A DNA stretch of 46,846 bases from JACOUT01 sp964580865. Its GTDB lineage: Bacteria > Myxococcota > UBA727 > VGSZ01. The translations under genes were made by a program, and so were the position numbers. Location: NCBI GenBank assembly GCA_964580865.1, contig CAZONM010000003.1:1-46846 (forward strand). The letters run 5' to 3'. How positions within the stretch are numbered: position 1 is the first letter of the stretch; the number at the start of each line of letters is the position of its first letter. Below are positions 26,039 through 36,773 of this stretch, piece after piece. The notes under the pieces were generated by a model. That model had not been told where the DNA came from. It saw only the letters and a program-made list of their open reading frames with translations, and made no database searches.

Positions 26039-27049
26039 ATGGCGCACCGCATCCACGTCCTCGCACCTCGCCTCCTGGCGCTCGGCGGCCTCGTGCTCGC
26101 CTGTGACGTCGAGGAGACGCCGCAGCCCCCGGCGGCGCCGGTCGTGATCCCCGAGCCGGAGGGTTGGGACGGCGGCGAGGACGATCCGGTCGAGGACCCC
26201 AGCGATCCCGACGAAACGGATCCGCCGCCGCCTGACGATCGCCCCCAGATCGATCCCGCGCCCGGCGTCGAGGCGCCGGGCCTGCACGACGAGGGCAGCG
26301 CGTGCCCCACGGTCACGCCCGCCGACGAGCACCTCGACGCCGGAGCGGTCACCGCGTACCAGCTCGCGGGCAGCGCCGCGGGCGCCACCGCCGCGCAGTT
26401 CTACGTGCGCGGCAGAAACCAAGAGGAGATCGTGGGCGCCATCCCGCTCGGCGCCGGCGGCGACTACGCCGTCACCGTGCCGGTGTTCTGCGGCGACAAC
26501 GTGGTGAAGCGCGTGTTCTCGAACGCGACCTGCACCACCACCCTGATCACCGAGCTCGTTACCACCGACTGCATCGACGCCGACCTGCGCGTGACCGCGG
26601 TGTGGGACGCGGGCGGCGCCGACTGGGAGCTGCACCTCGTGAAGCCCGGCGGCAGCATCAACGACAACGCCACCGACTGCACGTGGACCAGCTGCGTCAG
26701 CGCGCGGCCCGATTGGGGCGTCGTGGGCACCGTCGACGACGATCCCAAGAAGGACGTGGACTGGCTCGGCGCCTACGGCCCCGAGAACATCCTCCTCGAT
26801 GGCCTCGAGCCCGGCGTGTACACGGTGCTGGTGGAGCACTGGAGCGGCTCGGGCAGCGCCGACAGCGACGGCCGCGTGATCATCAACCTGGCCGGCAAGC
26901 TCATCGTCATCGACATCGAGGACCTGGCGCCGCACCACGTGTGGACCGCGGCGCGCATCACCTGGCCCGAGGCGACGGTGGAGCCGCTCGTCGACGTGCA
27001 CGACTGCTCCGCCAACTGGAGCGGCGGTTGTCGCGACGCGTTGCCGTAG
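26039..27049 (+). CDS. lipoprotein with YfaP/DUF2135-like domain
   Basis: The 336-residue product has a lipoprotein signal ending LVLAC, an Asp/Glu/Pro-rich spacer (residues about 35-85) and an extracellular beta-rich region with several cysteines. The segment LRVTAVWDAGGADWELHLVKPGG...DWLGAYGPENILLDGLEPGVYTVLVEHWSG has the pattern of YfaP/DUF2135-like domains, which place DxxL.V..P.G before an aspartate-rich loop. GGGAGAG precedes the ATG. It shares strand with, and lies 120 nt before, the PPC-like Gly-Glu lipoprotein. The role is unknown, and a surface-binding protein is the most I would infer. Confidence 0.7.
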   Translation: MAHRIHVLAPRLLALGGLVLACDVEETPQPPAAPVVIPEPEGWDGGEDDPVEDPSDPDETDPPPPDDRPQIDPAPGVEAPGLHDEGSACPTVTPADEHLDAGAVTAYQLAGSAAGATAAQFYVRGRNQEEIVGAIPLGAGGDYAVTVPVFCGDNVVKRVFSNATCTTTLITELVTTDCIDADLRVTAVWDAGGADWELHLVKPGGSINDNATDCTWTSCVSARPDWGVVGTVDDDPKKDVDWLGAYGPENILLDGLEPGVYTVLVEHWSGSGSADSDGRVIINLAGKLIVIDIEDLAPHHVWTAARITWPEATVEPLVDVHDCSANWSGGCRDALP

Positions 27050-27169
27050 GGCTGCTGCCGGCACCGCCGCGCCGACCGTCGACCGCGCGCGCGTTTGTGG
27101 CGCCTGCGCAAGAAGACAGTTGCGCGCGCCCCGGTCGTCGAGCAACCTCCCCGTCACTTGGAGATCCCC

Positions 27170-29380
<2,211 letters not shown>

Positions 29381-29391
29381 CCGCACCCCCA

Positions 29392-29421
29392 CGCCACGGG
29401 GCGCGCGCGCGCCCCGTGGCG
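29392..29421. terminator. terminator-like hairpin after the PPC lipoprotein
   Basis: A perfect 30-nt palindrome (15-nt arms, CGCCACGGGGCGCGC and its complement) starts 12 nt after the stop of the PPC-like lipoprotein. It lacks a U-tract but would form a very stable hairpin. Confidence 0.55.
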
Positions 29422-29488
29422 CGCGCGCGTACCGCTTTGGCGCATCCGTGAACGCAGGGTCGCGCGCCGCTTGCCACGGTCGCGCACC

Positions 29489-31057
29489 ATGAAGATGCGC
29501 GCCCTCCTCTCGTTCGCCGCCCTCGTCGCCTCGTGCACGCCCGCGGGCACCGACGAGCGCCACCACCACGGCGGCGACACCACCGACGCCGGAACGACGG
29601 CCGACGCAGGCACCGTCCACGACGCCGGCACCGCGCCCGATGCCGGCACCGCGCCCGACGCCGGCACCGGCGACGACGACGCGGGCGCGTTCCCTGGCGA
29701 CGACGCCGGCGTGAGCGCGCCCTCCATGGCGCTCACCGCCGCCGACGGCCGCTTCGCCCTCGGCGACGGCACCGCCGTCGACGTGCGCGGCGCCATCTCG
29801 TGCTGCGGCGGCGGCTACGGCTGGCCGCTGTTCGACGAGGCGTGGTCCACGTTGGTGGCGTCGAACGGGGGCAACTTCCTGCACGCGCGCCTCGGGCCCT
29901 TCCTCACCTCCAGCGACGGCGAGAGCGACTGGGCCACGGTGGGCGGCGGCTACGTCGAGGTCGACGGCCGGGCCGACCTCGATCGCTTCAACGACGCCTT
30001 CTGGGCGCGCGTGCGCGCGCTCGTCCAGCACGCGCGCGATCGGGGGCAGTACGTCGAGATCGACCTCGTCGACGGCTGGGCGCTCAAGCACTGCCAGCAC
30101 GGCGACCTCCCCGGCTACAGCGCGTGGGACGCCGCCTCCAACGTGCAGGAGCTCGACGCATGCACGGGCGCCGGCGGAGGCGCCGTGGCCGCGGGCTCGG
30201 TGCACGAGCGCTGGGTGCGCAAGGTGGTCGAAGAGACCGGCCGCTTCGACAACGTGCTGTACCAAGACGGCAACGAGGTGGCGCTGGTGGACGACTACGA
30301 TCCCGCGTGGACGCAATCACTGCACGACCTCATCCGCGACGAAGAGCAGGCACACGGCTACGGCCGCCACCTGTTCGGCACCAACGCGGGCACCGCCGAG
30401 GCCGAGGCGCTGGCGAGCGTCGACTACCTCGAGCGCCACGGCGCCCACGCGCTCAGCGCCGCGCAGTGCGGCGGCAAGCCGTGCATGGTCAACGAGTACA
30501 ACCCGAGCCCCGCGCTCACGCCCGCCGAGTTCCGCCAGCGCTACTGCACGGCGCGCGCGCAAGGGACGGCCTTCTGGTACTGGCGCCACGAGCAGAGCGA
30601 CGCACAGCTGCGCGAGTCGCTGGCCGTGCTCGGCGACGACTGCGACGACGGCGTCGCCGCCGCGTTCCCGCCCAACGTCCCCGAGGAGGGCTTCATCGCG
30701 GCCGCCACCTCGAGCACCGACACCGATCCCGCCGTCGACGACGCCGTCAACGAGGCGATGGTCGCGCTCACGGGCTGCGGCATCTCGAGCAGCTGCGACC
30801 TGAGCGGCTTCGCCGGCGCCAACGCCCACGAGCAGTGCCAGAGCTGGTTTGCCGCCGTCACCGCCGAGCTGCGCGCGCGCGGCTTTCACGCCGGGCAGCA
30901 CGAGCTCGGCGTCACCGACGAGATCGCGGTCAGCGACACGGGCTGCACCGGCCGCTGGTACGGCTACCACGTGTGCAACTACGGCGGGCCGCTGGTGGTG
31001 TGGACGCCGGGCGCGCGGCGCGGCTGGTGGATGATCGATCCCGCCTACTGTCCGTAA
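29489..31057 (+). CDS. lipoprotein with glycosidase-like TIM barrel
   Basis: The 522-residue product has a lipoprotein signal (ALVASC), a DAGT/DAGTAPDAGT low-complexity spacer (18-nt units around 29630-29670), then a TIM-barrel resembling clan A glycoside hydrolases. The usual acid/base context is QDGNEV (Glu263) and the nucleophile context MVNEYNP (Glu336), on strands 4 and 7 respectively. WPLFDEAWSTLVASNGGNFLHARLGPF is the first helix-strand unit. The last 130 residues form a separate Cys-containing domain (CGISSSCDLSG... to WMIDPAYCP). Substrate is unknown. MKMR starts at 29489, though a start at 29495 (MRAL) is equally possible. Confidence 0.7.
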   Translation: MKMRALLSFAALVASCTPAGTDERHHHGGDTTDAGTTADAGTVHDAGTAPDAGTAPDAGTGDDDAGAFPGDDAGVSAPSMALTAADGRFALGDGTAVDVRGAISCCGGGYGWPLFDEAWSTLVASNGGNFLHARLGPFLTSSDGESDWATVGGGYVEVDGRADLDRFNDAFWARVRALVQHARDRGQYVEIDLVDGWALKHCQHGDLPGYSAWDAASNVQELDACTGAGGGAVAAGSVHERWVRKVVEETGRFDNVLYQDGNEVALVDDYDPAWTQSLHDLIRDEEQAHGYGRHLFGTNAGTAEAEALASVDYLERHGAHALSAAQCGGKPCMVNEYNPSPALTPAEFRQRYCTARAQGTAFWYWRHEQSDAQLRESLAVLGDDCDDGVAAAFPPNVPEEGFIAAATSSTDTDPAVDDAVNEAMVALTGCGISSSCDLSGFAGANAHEQCQSWFAAVTAELRARGFHAGQHELGVTDEIAVSDTGCTGRWYGYHVCNYGGPLVVWTPGARRGWWMIDPAYCP

Positions 31058-31131
31058 CGCGATCGCGCCGCGCGCTTCCGCGCGCCGCTGCGGGCGTTCT
31101 CCCGCGTCCAGTTCTCGAAGGAAACGGCGGG

Positions 31132-31638
31132 ATGACGTCGCACGCGCGCCTTGTCGTCGTCGACGGCGCGCCGCATGCTGCGCCCATGAGCACCGCCGAC
31201 GCCTTCGCCGCCGACTTCAACCCCAAGGTCGCCGAGGCGCTCAAGAGCGCGGCCAAGATCGACGGCCACTTCCCCGCGCACCTCGGCATCGAGGTGGAGC
31301 GCGCGGAGCCCGGGCGCATCGTGTGCTCGCTCGCCGTGCGCCCCGAGCACGTGACGCCCGTGGTGGGTGTGGTCCACGGCGGCGTCATCGCCGCGCTCGT
31401 CGACCACACGCTCTCCATCGCCGTGTACCCGCTCGTCGAGGTCGGCAAGTGGGTGGCCACCGTGGAGTTCAAGATCAACTACCTCGGGTCCGTGCGGGGC
31501 GGCGTCGTGCGCGCCACGGGCGTCGTCGAGCGCCTCGGCAAGCGGGTGGCCGTCGTGCGCGTCGACGTAGAGAACGACGGCGCACCGGTGGCGCTCGCGC
31601 AGGGCACGCTCTACGTGCGCGACCAGCCCGGGACGTGA
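31132..31638 (+). CDS. PaaI-family hotdog thioesterase
   Basis: The 168-residue protein is a hotdog-fold thioesterase of the PaaI/YdiI type. The conserved VVHGGVIAALVDHTLSIAV segment carries the catalytic His/Asp region and the central helix, followed by ATVEFKINYLGSVRGG on the next strands. Members hydrolyse aryl- or acyl-CoA thioesters. AAGGA lies 9 nt before the ATG used here. A second ATG at 31186 (MSTADAF) would be closer to family N-termini but has no clear Shine-Dalgarno, so either start is possible. It is followed closely by the PD-(D/E)XK-like gene. The specific acyl-CoA is unknown. Confidence 0.85.
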   Translation: MTSHARLVVVDGAPHAAPMSTADAFAADFNPKVAEALKSAAKIDGHFPAHLGIEVERAEPGRIVCSLAVRPEHVTPVVGVVHGGVIAALVDHTLSIAVYPLVEVGKWVATVEFKINYLGSVRGGVVRATGVVERLGKRVAVVRVDVENDGAPVALAQGTLYVRDQPGT

Positions 31639-31690
31639 TCGAGCGGGCCGCTTTCTTCGACGCGCGCGCGTGGCCCGCTACGCTGACGCG

Positions 31691-32404
31691 GTGACCACGC
31701 CGCGCATCGGCTCGCCGCACATCGGCTCGCCGCACATCGGCACGCTGCACGAAGGCGCCCTCCACGCCGCCATCAAGCGCTGGCTGGCGCGCCCCGGCGA
31801 CACGTTCGAGGTGCCCGTCGACGGCTACGTCATCGACCTGGTGCGCGGCGACCTGCTCATCGAGGTGCAGACCGGCGGCTGCACGCCGCTGAAGAGGAAG
31901 CTCGCCGACCTGCTCGAGCGTCACCGCGTGCGCTTGGTGCTGCCGCTCGCGCGCACGCGCACCATCGAGCGGGTCGACGAGCACGGCGCCCGGCTCTCGC
32001 GGCGGCGCGTGCCCGGCGAGGGGCGCATCGAGGACGTGTTCGCGCGCCTCGTGAGCATCCCGGCGCTGGTCGCGCATCGGCGCTTCGAGCTCGAGCTGCT
32101 GGTCACCGCTGAGCGCGAGGTGCGCGCGCGCGTGCCCGGTGGTGCACGGCGGCGCCGCGCGTTCGGCGTGCACAGCCGCGTGCTCGTCGACGTGCTGGAG
32201 CGCGAGCTGATCCGCGGCGTGGCTGACCTGGCCGCGCTCCTGCCGCACGGGCTGTCCGACGCCTTCACGAGCGCCGACGTGGCGCGCGCCGCGCGCCTGC
32301 CGCGGGAGACGGCCCAGCAGATGCTCTATTGCCTGCGCTGCGCGGGCGCGCTCGAGCGCGTCGGCGTGCGGGCGCGCGCCCACGTCTACCGCCGCGTCGC
32401 CTGA
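31691..32404 (+). CDS. PD-(D/E)XK-like protein with C-terminal winged helix
   Basis: The product of 237 residues has an N-terminal three-unit GSPHI/GTLHE repeat, then LHAAIKRWLARPGDTFEVPVDGYVIDLVRGDLLIEVQTG. Asp49, Glu58 and Gln60 are spaced like the D...(E/D)XQ variant of the PD-(D/E)XK nuclease core. LKRKLADLLERHRVRLVLPLA follows as the expected helix and strand. The C-terminal 70 residues (AFTSADVARAARLPRETAQQMLYCLRCAGALERVG) look like a winged helix. I recall related uncharacterised proteins in Chloroflexi and myxobacteria. The core resembles a nuclease but activity is inferred. No good Shine-Dalgarno is present, and a GTG at 31670 is an alternative start. Confidence 0.65.
   Translation: MTTPRIGSPHIGSPHIGTLHEGALHAAIKRWLARPGDTFEVPVDGYVIDLVRGDLLIEVQTGGCTPLKRKLADLLERHRVRLVLPLARTRTIERVDEHGARLSRRRVPGEGRIEDVFARLVSIPALVAHRRFELELLVTAEREVRARVPGGARRRRAFGVHSRVLVDVLERELIRGVADLAALLPHGLSDAFTSADVARAARLPRETAQQMLYCLRCAGALERVGVRARAHVYRRVA
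31706..31750 (+). repeat. 15-nt tandem repeat at the N-terminus of the PD-(D/E)XK-like gene
   Basis: ATCGGCTCGCCGCAC occurs twice in tandem, followed by a diverged third copy (ATCGGCACGCTGCAC). It encodes IGSPH-IGSPH-IGTLH. Copy-number change would keep the frame. Confidence 0.85.
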
Positions 32405-32410
32405 GCGACG

Positions 32411-32665
32411 TCAGCAGTCGCCGGACTGGCTGACGAAGCTGCCGTCGGCGCACTCGACCGAGTAGCCGAGGGCGTCGCACGACGACGCCGCGTGGAACGA
32501 CCAGCTGGCGCCGTTCACCTCCTCGTCGTCCCACTCGGCGCACTCGCCCCGCGTCCAGTCTTCCTTGCACTCGTCCACGAGACCGCCGGTGCCCACGCAG
32601 GCGCCGGGGAAATCGCAGGCCGAGGCGGCGACGATCGAGACCATCGCGAGCGTGAGGCGGATCAT
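32411..32665 (-). CDS. small Cys-rich lipoprotein
   Basis: The 84-residue product has a lipoprotein signal (MIRLTLAMVSIVAASAC). A compact Cys-rich mature part follows, with six cysteines after the lipid cysteine (CVGTGGLVDEC...CAEW...CDALGYSVEC...SGDC), so three disulfides are likely. GGGAG lies upstream of the ATG. It converges on the PD-(D/E)XK-like gene with a 6-nt gap and is divergent from the peptidoglycan-targeting gene. No family recognised. A small structural or toxin-like surface protein is possible but not shown. Confidence 0.7.
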   Translation of the reverse strand: MIRLTLAMVSIVAASACDFPGACVGTGGLVDECKEDWTRGECAEWDDEEVNGASWSFHAASSCDALGYSVECADGSFVSQSGDC

Positions 32666-32858
32666 GGTGGCTCCCCGAGTTTCCGCGCGTGCGCGGCGTT
32701 CAGACGAGGCTACCGCGGCGGCGGCACCGCGCGCACCTACCTCCACCCACAGAGGCGGCAGATCTGCCCGCGCGCAAAGCGCGACCGCTTCGTCACCTCG
32801 TCGCGCGATCGGCCGATACTGTGGTGCCGAACGACGTCGAGCCCAGGGGAGCCAACCG

Positions 32859-34751
32859 ATGCGCGTGACCGCACAGCAAGCTGCCCAACAGAACGCGCGC
32901 GGCACCTATCGGGAGCCTCTGCCCAACGAGCCCCTGCGGCGCGGGCATGGCGGCGATCGCGTGCTCGAGCTGCAGCGCGCGCTCAACGCCGCGGGCGCCA
33001 CGCCGCGCCTCGAGGAGGACGGCAAGCTCGGCACACGCACCGAGGCCGCGCTCCTGGCGCTCACCGGCGGCAAGGTCTTCGACGCCGACGCCGCCGAGCG
33101 TCTGAGCGCGCTGCAGGGACCCGCGAGCAGCAGCGCCCCCGTCGGCGTCGATGACACCTTCGATGGCACCGCCGTGCACCACGAGGGCGCGCCACCCGGC
33201 GTGCTGCCGTCCGTCGACACCTCGGCGCCGAACGACGTCGCCGTGCGCGCGGTGGAGTACGCGCGCGCGCAAGACGGCAGCATCGATCCGCGCGTGCGCG
33301 GCCCCGACGGGCACTACCAGGGTTGGGACAAGCTGCGCGACGTGTTCCGCGAGACCACGGGCGTCGCCGTCTCCGACAAGGAGGTGCAGCAGCACAACCA
33401 GCCCCTCGGCAAGTCGTGGTGCGGCATCTGGGCCGCGCACGTCTTGCGGCAGGCCGGCGCCGACGTGAAGTGGGACCTCACCAAGGGCAAGATGACGGGC
33501 GACGTCACGCACACCGTGGCGCCGCTGTTCAAGAACCCCACGAGCTACAAGGTCGAGCGCGCGGCGTTCGAGGCGAGCATCCGCCCCGGCGACGTCATCA
33601 CGCTCAGCGGCAAGAACAACCACCACGCGGTGGTGACGCGCGTGAACGACGACGGCACCGTCGACACCATGGACGGCAACAAGCCGCACGTGGGCCCCGG
33701 CCACTACAAGCTCAAGGACGTGACGAGCTTCTACCGCGCGGGCGCGCCCGCCGAGACCGCGTCCGTCGAGCCAACGCCGACGTCACGCCCGCCGCGCCGC
33801 GCGGGCCCCACGCGCGGCCTGGCGCTCAGCACGGCCGGCGACCAGGGCGGCGCCGGCATGTCGACGCGCGCGCAGGCCGAGGCCGCCGTGAAGGCGCGCG
33901 CCGCCGACATGGCCAAGCCCTCGACCACGGCGGAGATCGCCGCCGATCCCAAGTCCTTCATCGCGCGCACGCCCCAGGTCGACGGCGACCTGAAGTCCAA
34001 GGACGACGCCGTGGTGTGCGGCACCATGGCCACCATGTACGGCATGATCGCCGCACGCCCCGAGAGCCTGCGCGAGCTCGCCACCAAGCTCGTCGACGAC
34101 AAGGGCAACGCCACGCCCGAGGGCCAGCGCAACTTCCCGCACCTGGTGGGCAACGCCAGCGCGCGCCAGGCCTTGCTCAACATCCGCAATGACCGCATCG
34201 CGCCCAAGGACGTGCAGACGGTGGCGCGCGCCATGCTCCACGACGTGGGCGACACGAGCCAGGGCGCCACCGCCGCAGGCTTGATCGCGCTGCGCGGCAA
34301 GATCGCGCGTATGGGCGTCGCGGTGCCGCGCTACGAGCTGCAGCAATACGGCAACGCGCACGGCGGCATGGGCCACTGGCGCGTGGGTGTGAACGGCACG
34401 CAGTTCAGCCCGTGGCCGGGCAAGGACGGCAAGGCCGAGGTCATCACCGACGGCAGCGGCATCGCGCGCGGCTCCGCCGACATGCCCGGGTGGATGCTGC
34501 GCGAGAAGATCTACCTCGACGACAAGCATGCCCATCACCTGATGTACAGCGTCGTGGTGGAGGGCCAGACCATCCGCACCGCCAGCGATCCGCCCCTCAT
34601 CTCGCTGCGCTACGACCGCGGTGACACGAGCTGGAAGCGCACGGGCAACGACGTGAGCGGCTTCCTCAAGCACCCCGAGACGCCGGCGTCGATCAAGGAG
34701 CGCGTGCACGCCGCCGTTGGTGGGGCCACGCCGGAGTCGGTGTCGTACTGA
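32859..34751 (+). CDS. peptidoglycan-binding protein with CHAP and a second Cys/His domain
   Basis: The 630-residue product has no signal peptide. Residues 22-75 are a PG_binding_1-type repeat (RRGHGGDRVLELQRALNAAGATPRLEEDGKLGTRTEAALLAL). Residues about 120-290 form a CHAP/NlpC-like amidase core with catalytic Cys188 (GKSWCGIWAAHVLRQAG) and His256 (NNHHAVVTRV), so it probably cleaves peptidoglycan. A Pro-rich linker leads to a C-terminal domain with Cys387 (VVCGTMATMYG) and His506 (GHWRVGV), a papain or C39-like pattern. The missing export signal suggests delivery by a dedicated machine, or use in lysis. GGGGAG precedes the ATG. The 193-nt divergent upstream region with the Cys-rich lipoprotein contains no other gene. 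Confidence 0.75.
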   Translation: MRVTAQQAAQQNARGTYREPLPNEPLRRGHGGDRVLELQRALNAAGATPRLEEDGKLGTRTEAALLALTGGKVFDADAAERLSALQGPASSSAPVGVDDTFDGTAVHHEGAPPGVLPSVDTSAPNDVAVRAVEYARAQDGSIDPRVRGPDGHYQGWDKLRDVFRETTGVAVSDKEVQQHNQPLGKSWCGIWAAHVLRQAGADVKWDLTKGKMTGDVTHTVAPLFKNPTSYKVERAAFEASIRPGDVITLSGKNNHHAVVTRVNDDGTVDTMDGNKPHVGPGHYKLKDVTSFYRAGAPAETASVEPTPTSRPPRRAGPTRGLALSTAGDQGGAGMSTRAQAEAAVKARAADMAKPSTTAEIAADPKSFIARTPQVDGDLKSKDDAVVCGTMATMYGMIAARPESLRELATKLVDDKGNATPEGQRNFPHLVGNASARQALLNIRNDRIAPKDVQTVARAMLHDVGDTSQGATAAGLIALRGKIARMGVAVPRYELQQYGNAHGGMGHWRVGVNGTQFSPWPGKDGKAEVITDGSGIARGSADMPGWMLREKIYLDDKHAHHLMYSVVVEGQTIRTASDPPLISLRYDRGDTSWKRTGNDVSGFLKHPETPASIKERVHAAVGGATPESVSY

Positions 34752-34795
34752 GCGCGATCGGGCCGTGTGGCGCGCGCCCCGTCACGCGGCACGCC

Positions 34796-35758
34796 TCAGG
34801 CCCGCCCCGCGGCGCGCGATCGCGTATGCCCGGCCGCCTGCGTCGCCCGCGACAGGTGCGGTCGCAGCACCGACGCGAGCCAGTCGAGCACCACGCGCAC
34901 GCGCGCCGGCACGTCGCGCCCGTGGGGGTGCACCAGGTACACGGGCAGCGGCGCCGCGCGGAGGCGCGGCAGGATCTCCACGAGCCCGCCGGCCTCGAGA
35001 TCGTCCGCCACGCCGACGCGCGGCGTCTGCGCGATCCCGAGCCCCGCGCGGCACGCGGCGGTGAACGCGTCGGCGTTGTTGACGGTCACCGACGCCCGCA
35101 TCGGCAGCGCCCGCCAGCGATCACCGTCGTGGTACTCGAGCTCGGGCCGGTCGGCGCCGAGCGACGCGCTGTAGTGCACGAGCAGGTGATCGCCGAGGTC
35201 CGCGAGCCCGCGCGGCACGCCGTGCTCCTTCAGGTACGCAGGGCTCGCGACGTTCACCATCGCCAGCTCCCCCATGCGCGCCGCCACCAGCCGCGAGTCC
35301 GCGAGCACGGCCACGCGCACCACGGCGTCGAAGCCCTCGCGGACGACATCGACGAGGCGATCGGTGGTCGACAGCTGCACCTCGAGCCGCGGGTGCCGCG
35401 CGAGCAGCTCCGGCAGGCGCGGGACGATGGCGTTGCGCCCCAGCCCCACGGGCAGGTCGACGCGGACGCGACCGCCGAGCGCGGCCGCGCCCTTGAACAT
35501 CGCGGCGACGTCGTCGGCGTCGTGCACCAGCGCGCGCGCGCGCGGCAGCAAGCGCTCACCGTCGGGCGAGAGGCGCACCGCGCGCGTCGTGCGGTGCAGC
35601 AGGCGCGCGCCGAGGTCGGCCTCGAGCCGCGCCACCTGCTGTGACACGCGCGCCTTGGGCGCGCCGAGCTGCTGCGCCGCGCGCGTGAAGCTCGCGAGCT
35701 CCGCGACCCGGATGAACGCCCGCACGGCGTCGAGATCGAAGGGGACTGTCTGCCTCAT
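34796..35758 (-). CDS. LysR-family transcriptional regulator
   Basis: The 320-residue protein has a canonical N-terminal LysR winged HTH (DLDAVRAFIRVAELASFTRAAQQLGAPKARVSQQVARLEADLGARLLHRTTRAVRLSPDG). The C-terminal part has the two-lobed effector domain (GRVRVDLPVGLGRNAIVPRLPELLARHPRLEVQLSTTDR...). It belongs to the subgroup that often regulates an adjacent divergent gene, here a short-chain dehydrogenase. Its start codon sits in the loop of a perfect 8-nt inverted repeat, so the protein probably binds there and controls itself and the divergent gene. The inducer is unknown. Confidence 0.95.
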   Translation of the reverse strand: MRQTVPFDLDAVRAFIRVAELASFTRAAQQLGAPKARVSQQVARLEADLGARLLHRTTRAVRLSPDGERLLPRARALVHDADDVAAMFKGAAALGGRVRVDLPVGLGRNAIVPRLPELLARHPRLEVQLSTTDRLVDVVREGFDAVVRVAVLADSRLVAARMGELAMVNVASPAYLKEHGVPRGLADLGDHLLVHYSASLGADRPELEYHDGDRWRALPMRASVTVNNADAFTAACRAGLGIAQTPRVGVADDLEAGGLVEILPRLRAAPLPVYLVHPHGRDVPARVRVVLDWLASVLRPHLSRATQAAGHTRSRAAGRA

Positions 35759-35767
35759 GCAGACAGT
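35745..35767. promoter_or_regulatory. LysR operator candidate over the lysR start codon
   Basis: ACTGTCTG and its exact complement CAGACAGT flank a 7-nt centre (CCTCATG) that contains the lysR start codon. A further GTCTG half-site lies at 35780-35784, towards the divergent dehydrogenase gene. Arrays of such half-sites are typical of LysR autoregulated divergent promoters. Confidence 0.6.
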
Positions 35768-35858
35768 GTATCTCTATTGGTCTGCTTTTTCTGCACAGCG
35801 CGCGTCGCTACGAATGGCCCCAACAACCACGCCGCGAGAGCGGCACCAGGAGACGCCG

Positions 35859-36659
35859 ATGACCACCCCGACCACCACCCCCACCCCCACCCCGGCAGCA
35901 AAGCCGGTGACGCTGGCGCTGATCACCGGCGGCAGCCGCGGCCTCGGCAAGAGCATGGCGCTGCACCTCGCCGACCGCGGCGTCGACGTGATCGTGACCT
36001 ACCAGAAGAACGCCAAGGACGCGGCCGACACGGTCGCGCGTGTGCAGGAGCGGGGACGCAAGGCCGCCGCCCTGCAGCTCGACGTCGCCAGCAGCGCAAG
36101 CTTCCCTGCCTTCGTCGACGCGCTCCGCGCCGAGCTCTCGCGCACCTTTGGGCGCGCCGACCTCGACGCGCTGGTCAACAACGCCGGCAGCGGCGCCTAC
36201 GCGCCATTCAACGAGACCAGCGAGGCCATCTTCGATCAGATGCTCGACGTGCACCTGCGCTCGACGTTCTTCCTCACCCAGCGGCTGCTGCCGCTGATCG
36301 CGGCGGGCGGCCGCATCGTGAACGTCTCCTCCGGCCTCGCGCGCTTCTCGCTGCCCGGCTACTCGGCGTACGCCGCCATGAAGGGCGCGGTCGAGGTGCT
36401 GACCCGCTACCTCGCCGTCGAGCTCGGCGCGCGCGGCATCCGCGTCAACACCATCGCGCCAGGCGCCATCGCCACCGACTTCGGCGGCGGCGCGGTGCGC
36501 GACAACCCGGAGCTCAGCGCCATGGTGGCGCGCCAGACGCCGCTTGGCCGCGTCGGCGAGGCCGACGACGTCGGTGGCGCGGTGGCGGCGCTGCTCTCGC
36601 TCGATGCGCGCTGGATCAACGGCCAGCGCATCGAGGTAGCCGGCGGCGTCCACAGCTGA
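35859..36659 (+). CDS. short-chain dehydrogenase/reductase (SDR)
   Basis: The 266-residue protein is a classical SDR. It has the cofactor motif TGGSRGLG (residues 23-30), VNNAG, the catalytic serine in VNVSSGLARF, and Tyr171-XXX-Lys175 (YAAMK). It closes with LLSLDARWINGQRIEVAGG, the usual C-terminal sequence. The family reduces or oxidises a carbonyl/alcohol with NAD(P)(H). The Thr/Pro-rich leader TTPTTTPTPTP is unusual. AGGAG lies upstream of the ATG. It is divergent from the LysR gene across a 100-nt region with the operator palindrome, so it is the probable target. Substrate is unknown. Confidence 0.95.
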   Translation: MTTPTTTPTPTPAAKPVTLALITGGSRGLGKSMALHLADRGVDVIVTYQKNAKDAADTVARVQERGRKAAALQLDVASSASFPAFVDALRAELSRTFGRADLDALVNNAGSGAYAPFNETSEAIFDQMLDVHLRSTFFLTQRLLPLIAAGGRIVNVSSGLARFSLPGYSAYAAMKGAVEVLTRYLAVELGARGIRVNTIAPGAIATDFGGGAVRDNPELSAMVARQTPLGRVGEADDVGGAVAALLSLDARWINGQRIEVAGGVHS

Positions 36660-36665
36660 TGGCGG

Positions 36666-36744
36666 CAGCGACGGTGGGCGCCGCGCGACCCTCGAGGCCG
36701 CCGGCGCGCCTCGGAGGGGCTCGTTCATGCGCCCACCGCCGCTG
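36666..36744. other. 79-nt inverted-repeat element between dehydrogenase and orphan operon
   Basis: Two 16-nt arms (CAGCGACGGTGGGCGC at 36666-36681 and its near-complement at 36729-36744, one mismatch) flank a centre that itself can fold as CCTCGAGGC/GCCTCGGAGG. The whole could be a long stem-loop upstream of the four-gene run. It could be a terminator of the dehydrogenase transcript, an attenuator, or a structured leader. There is no U-tract. Confidence 0.45.
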
Positions 36745-36773
36745 TAGGATCGAGGCTCCTCCAGGAGCGGACC

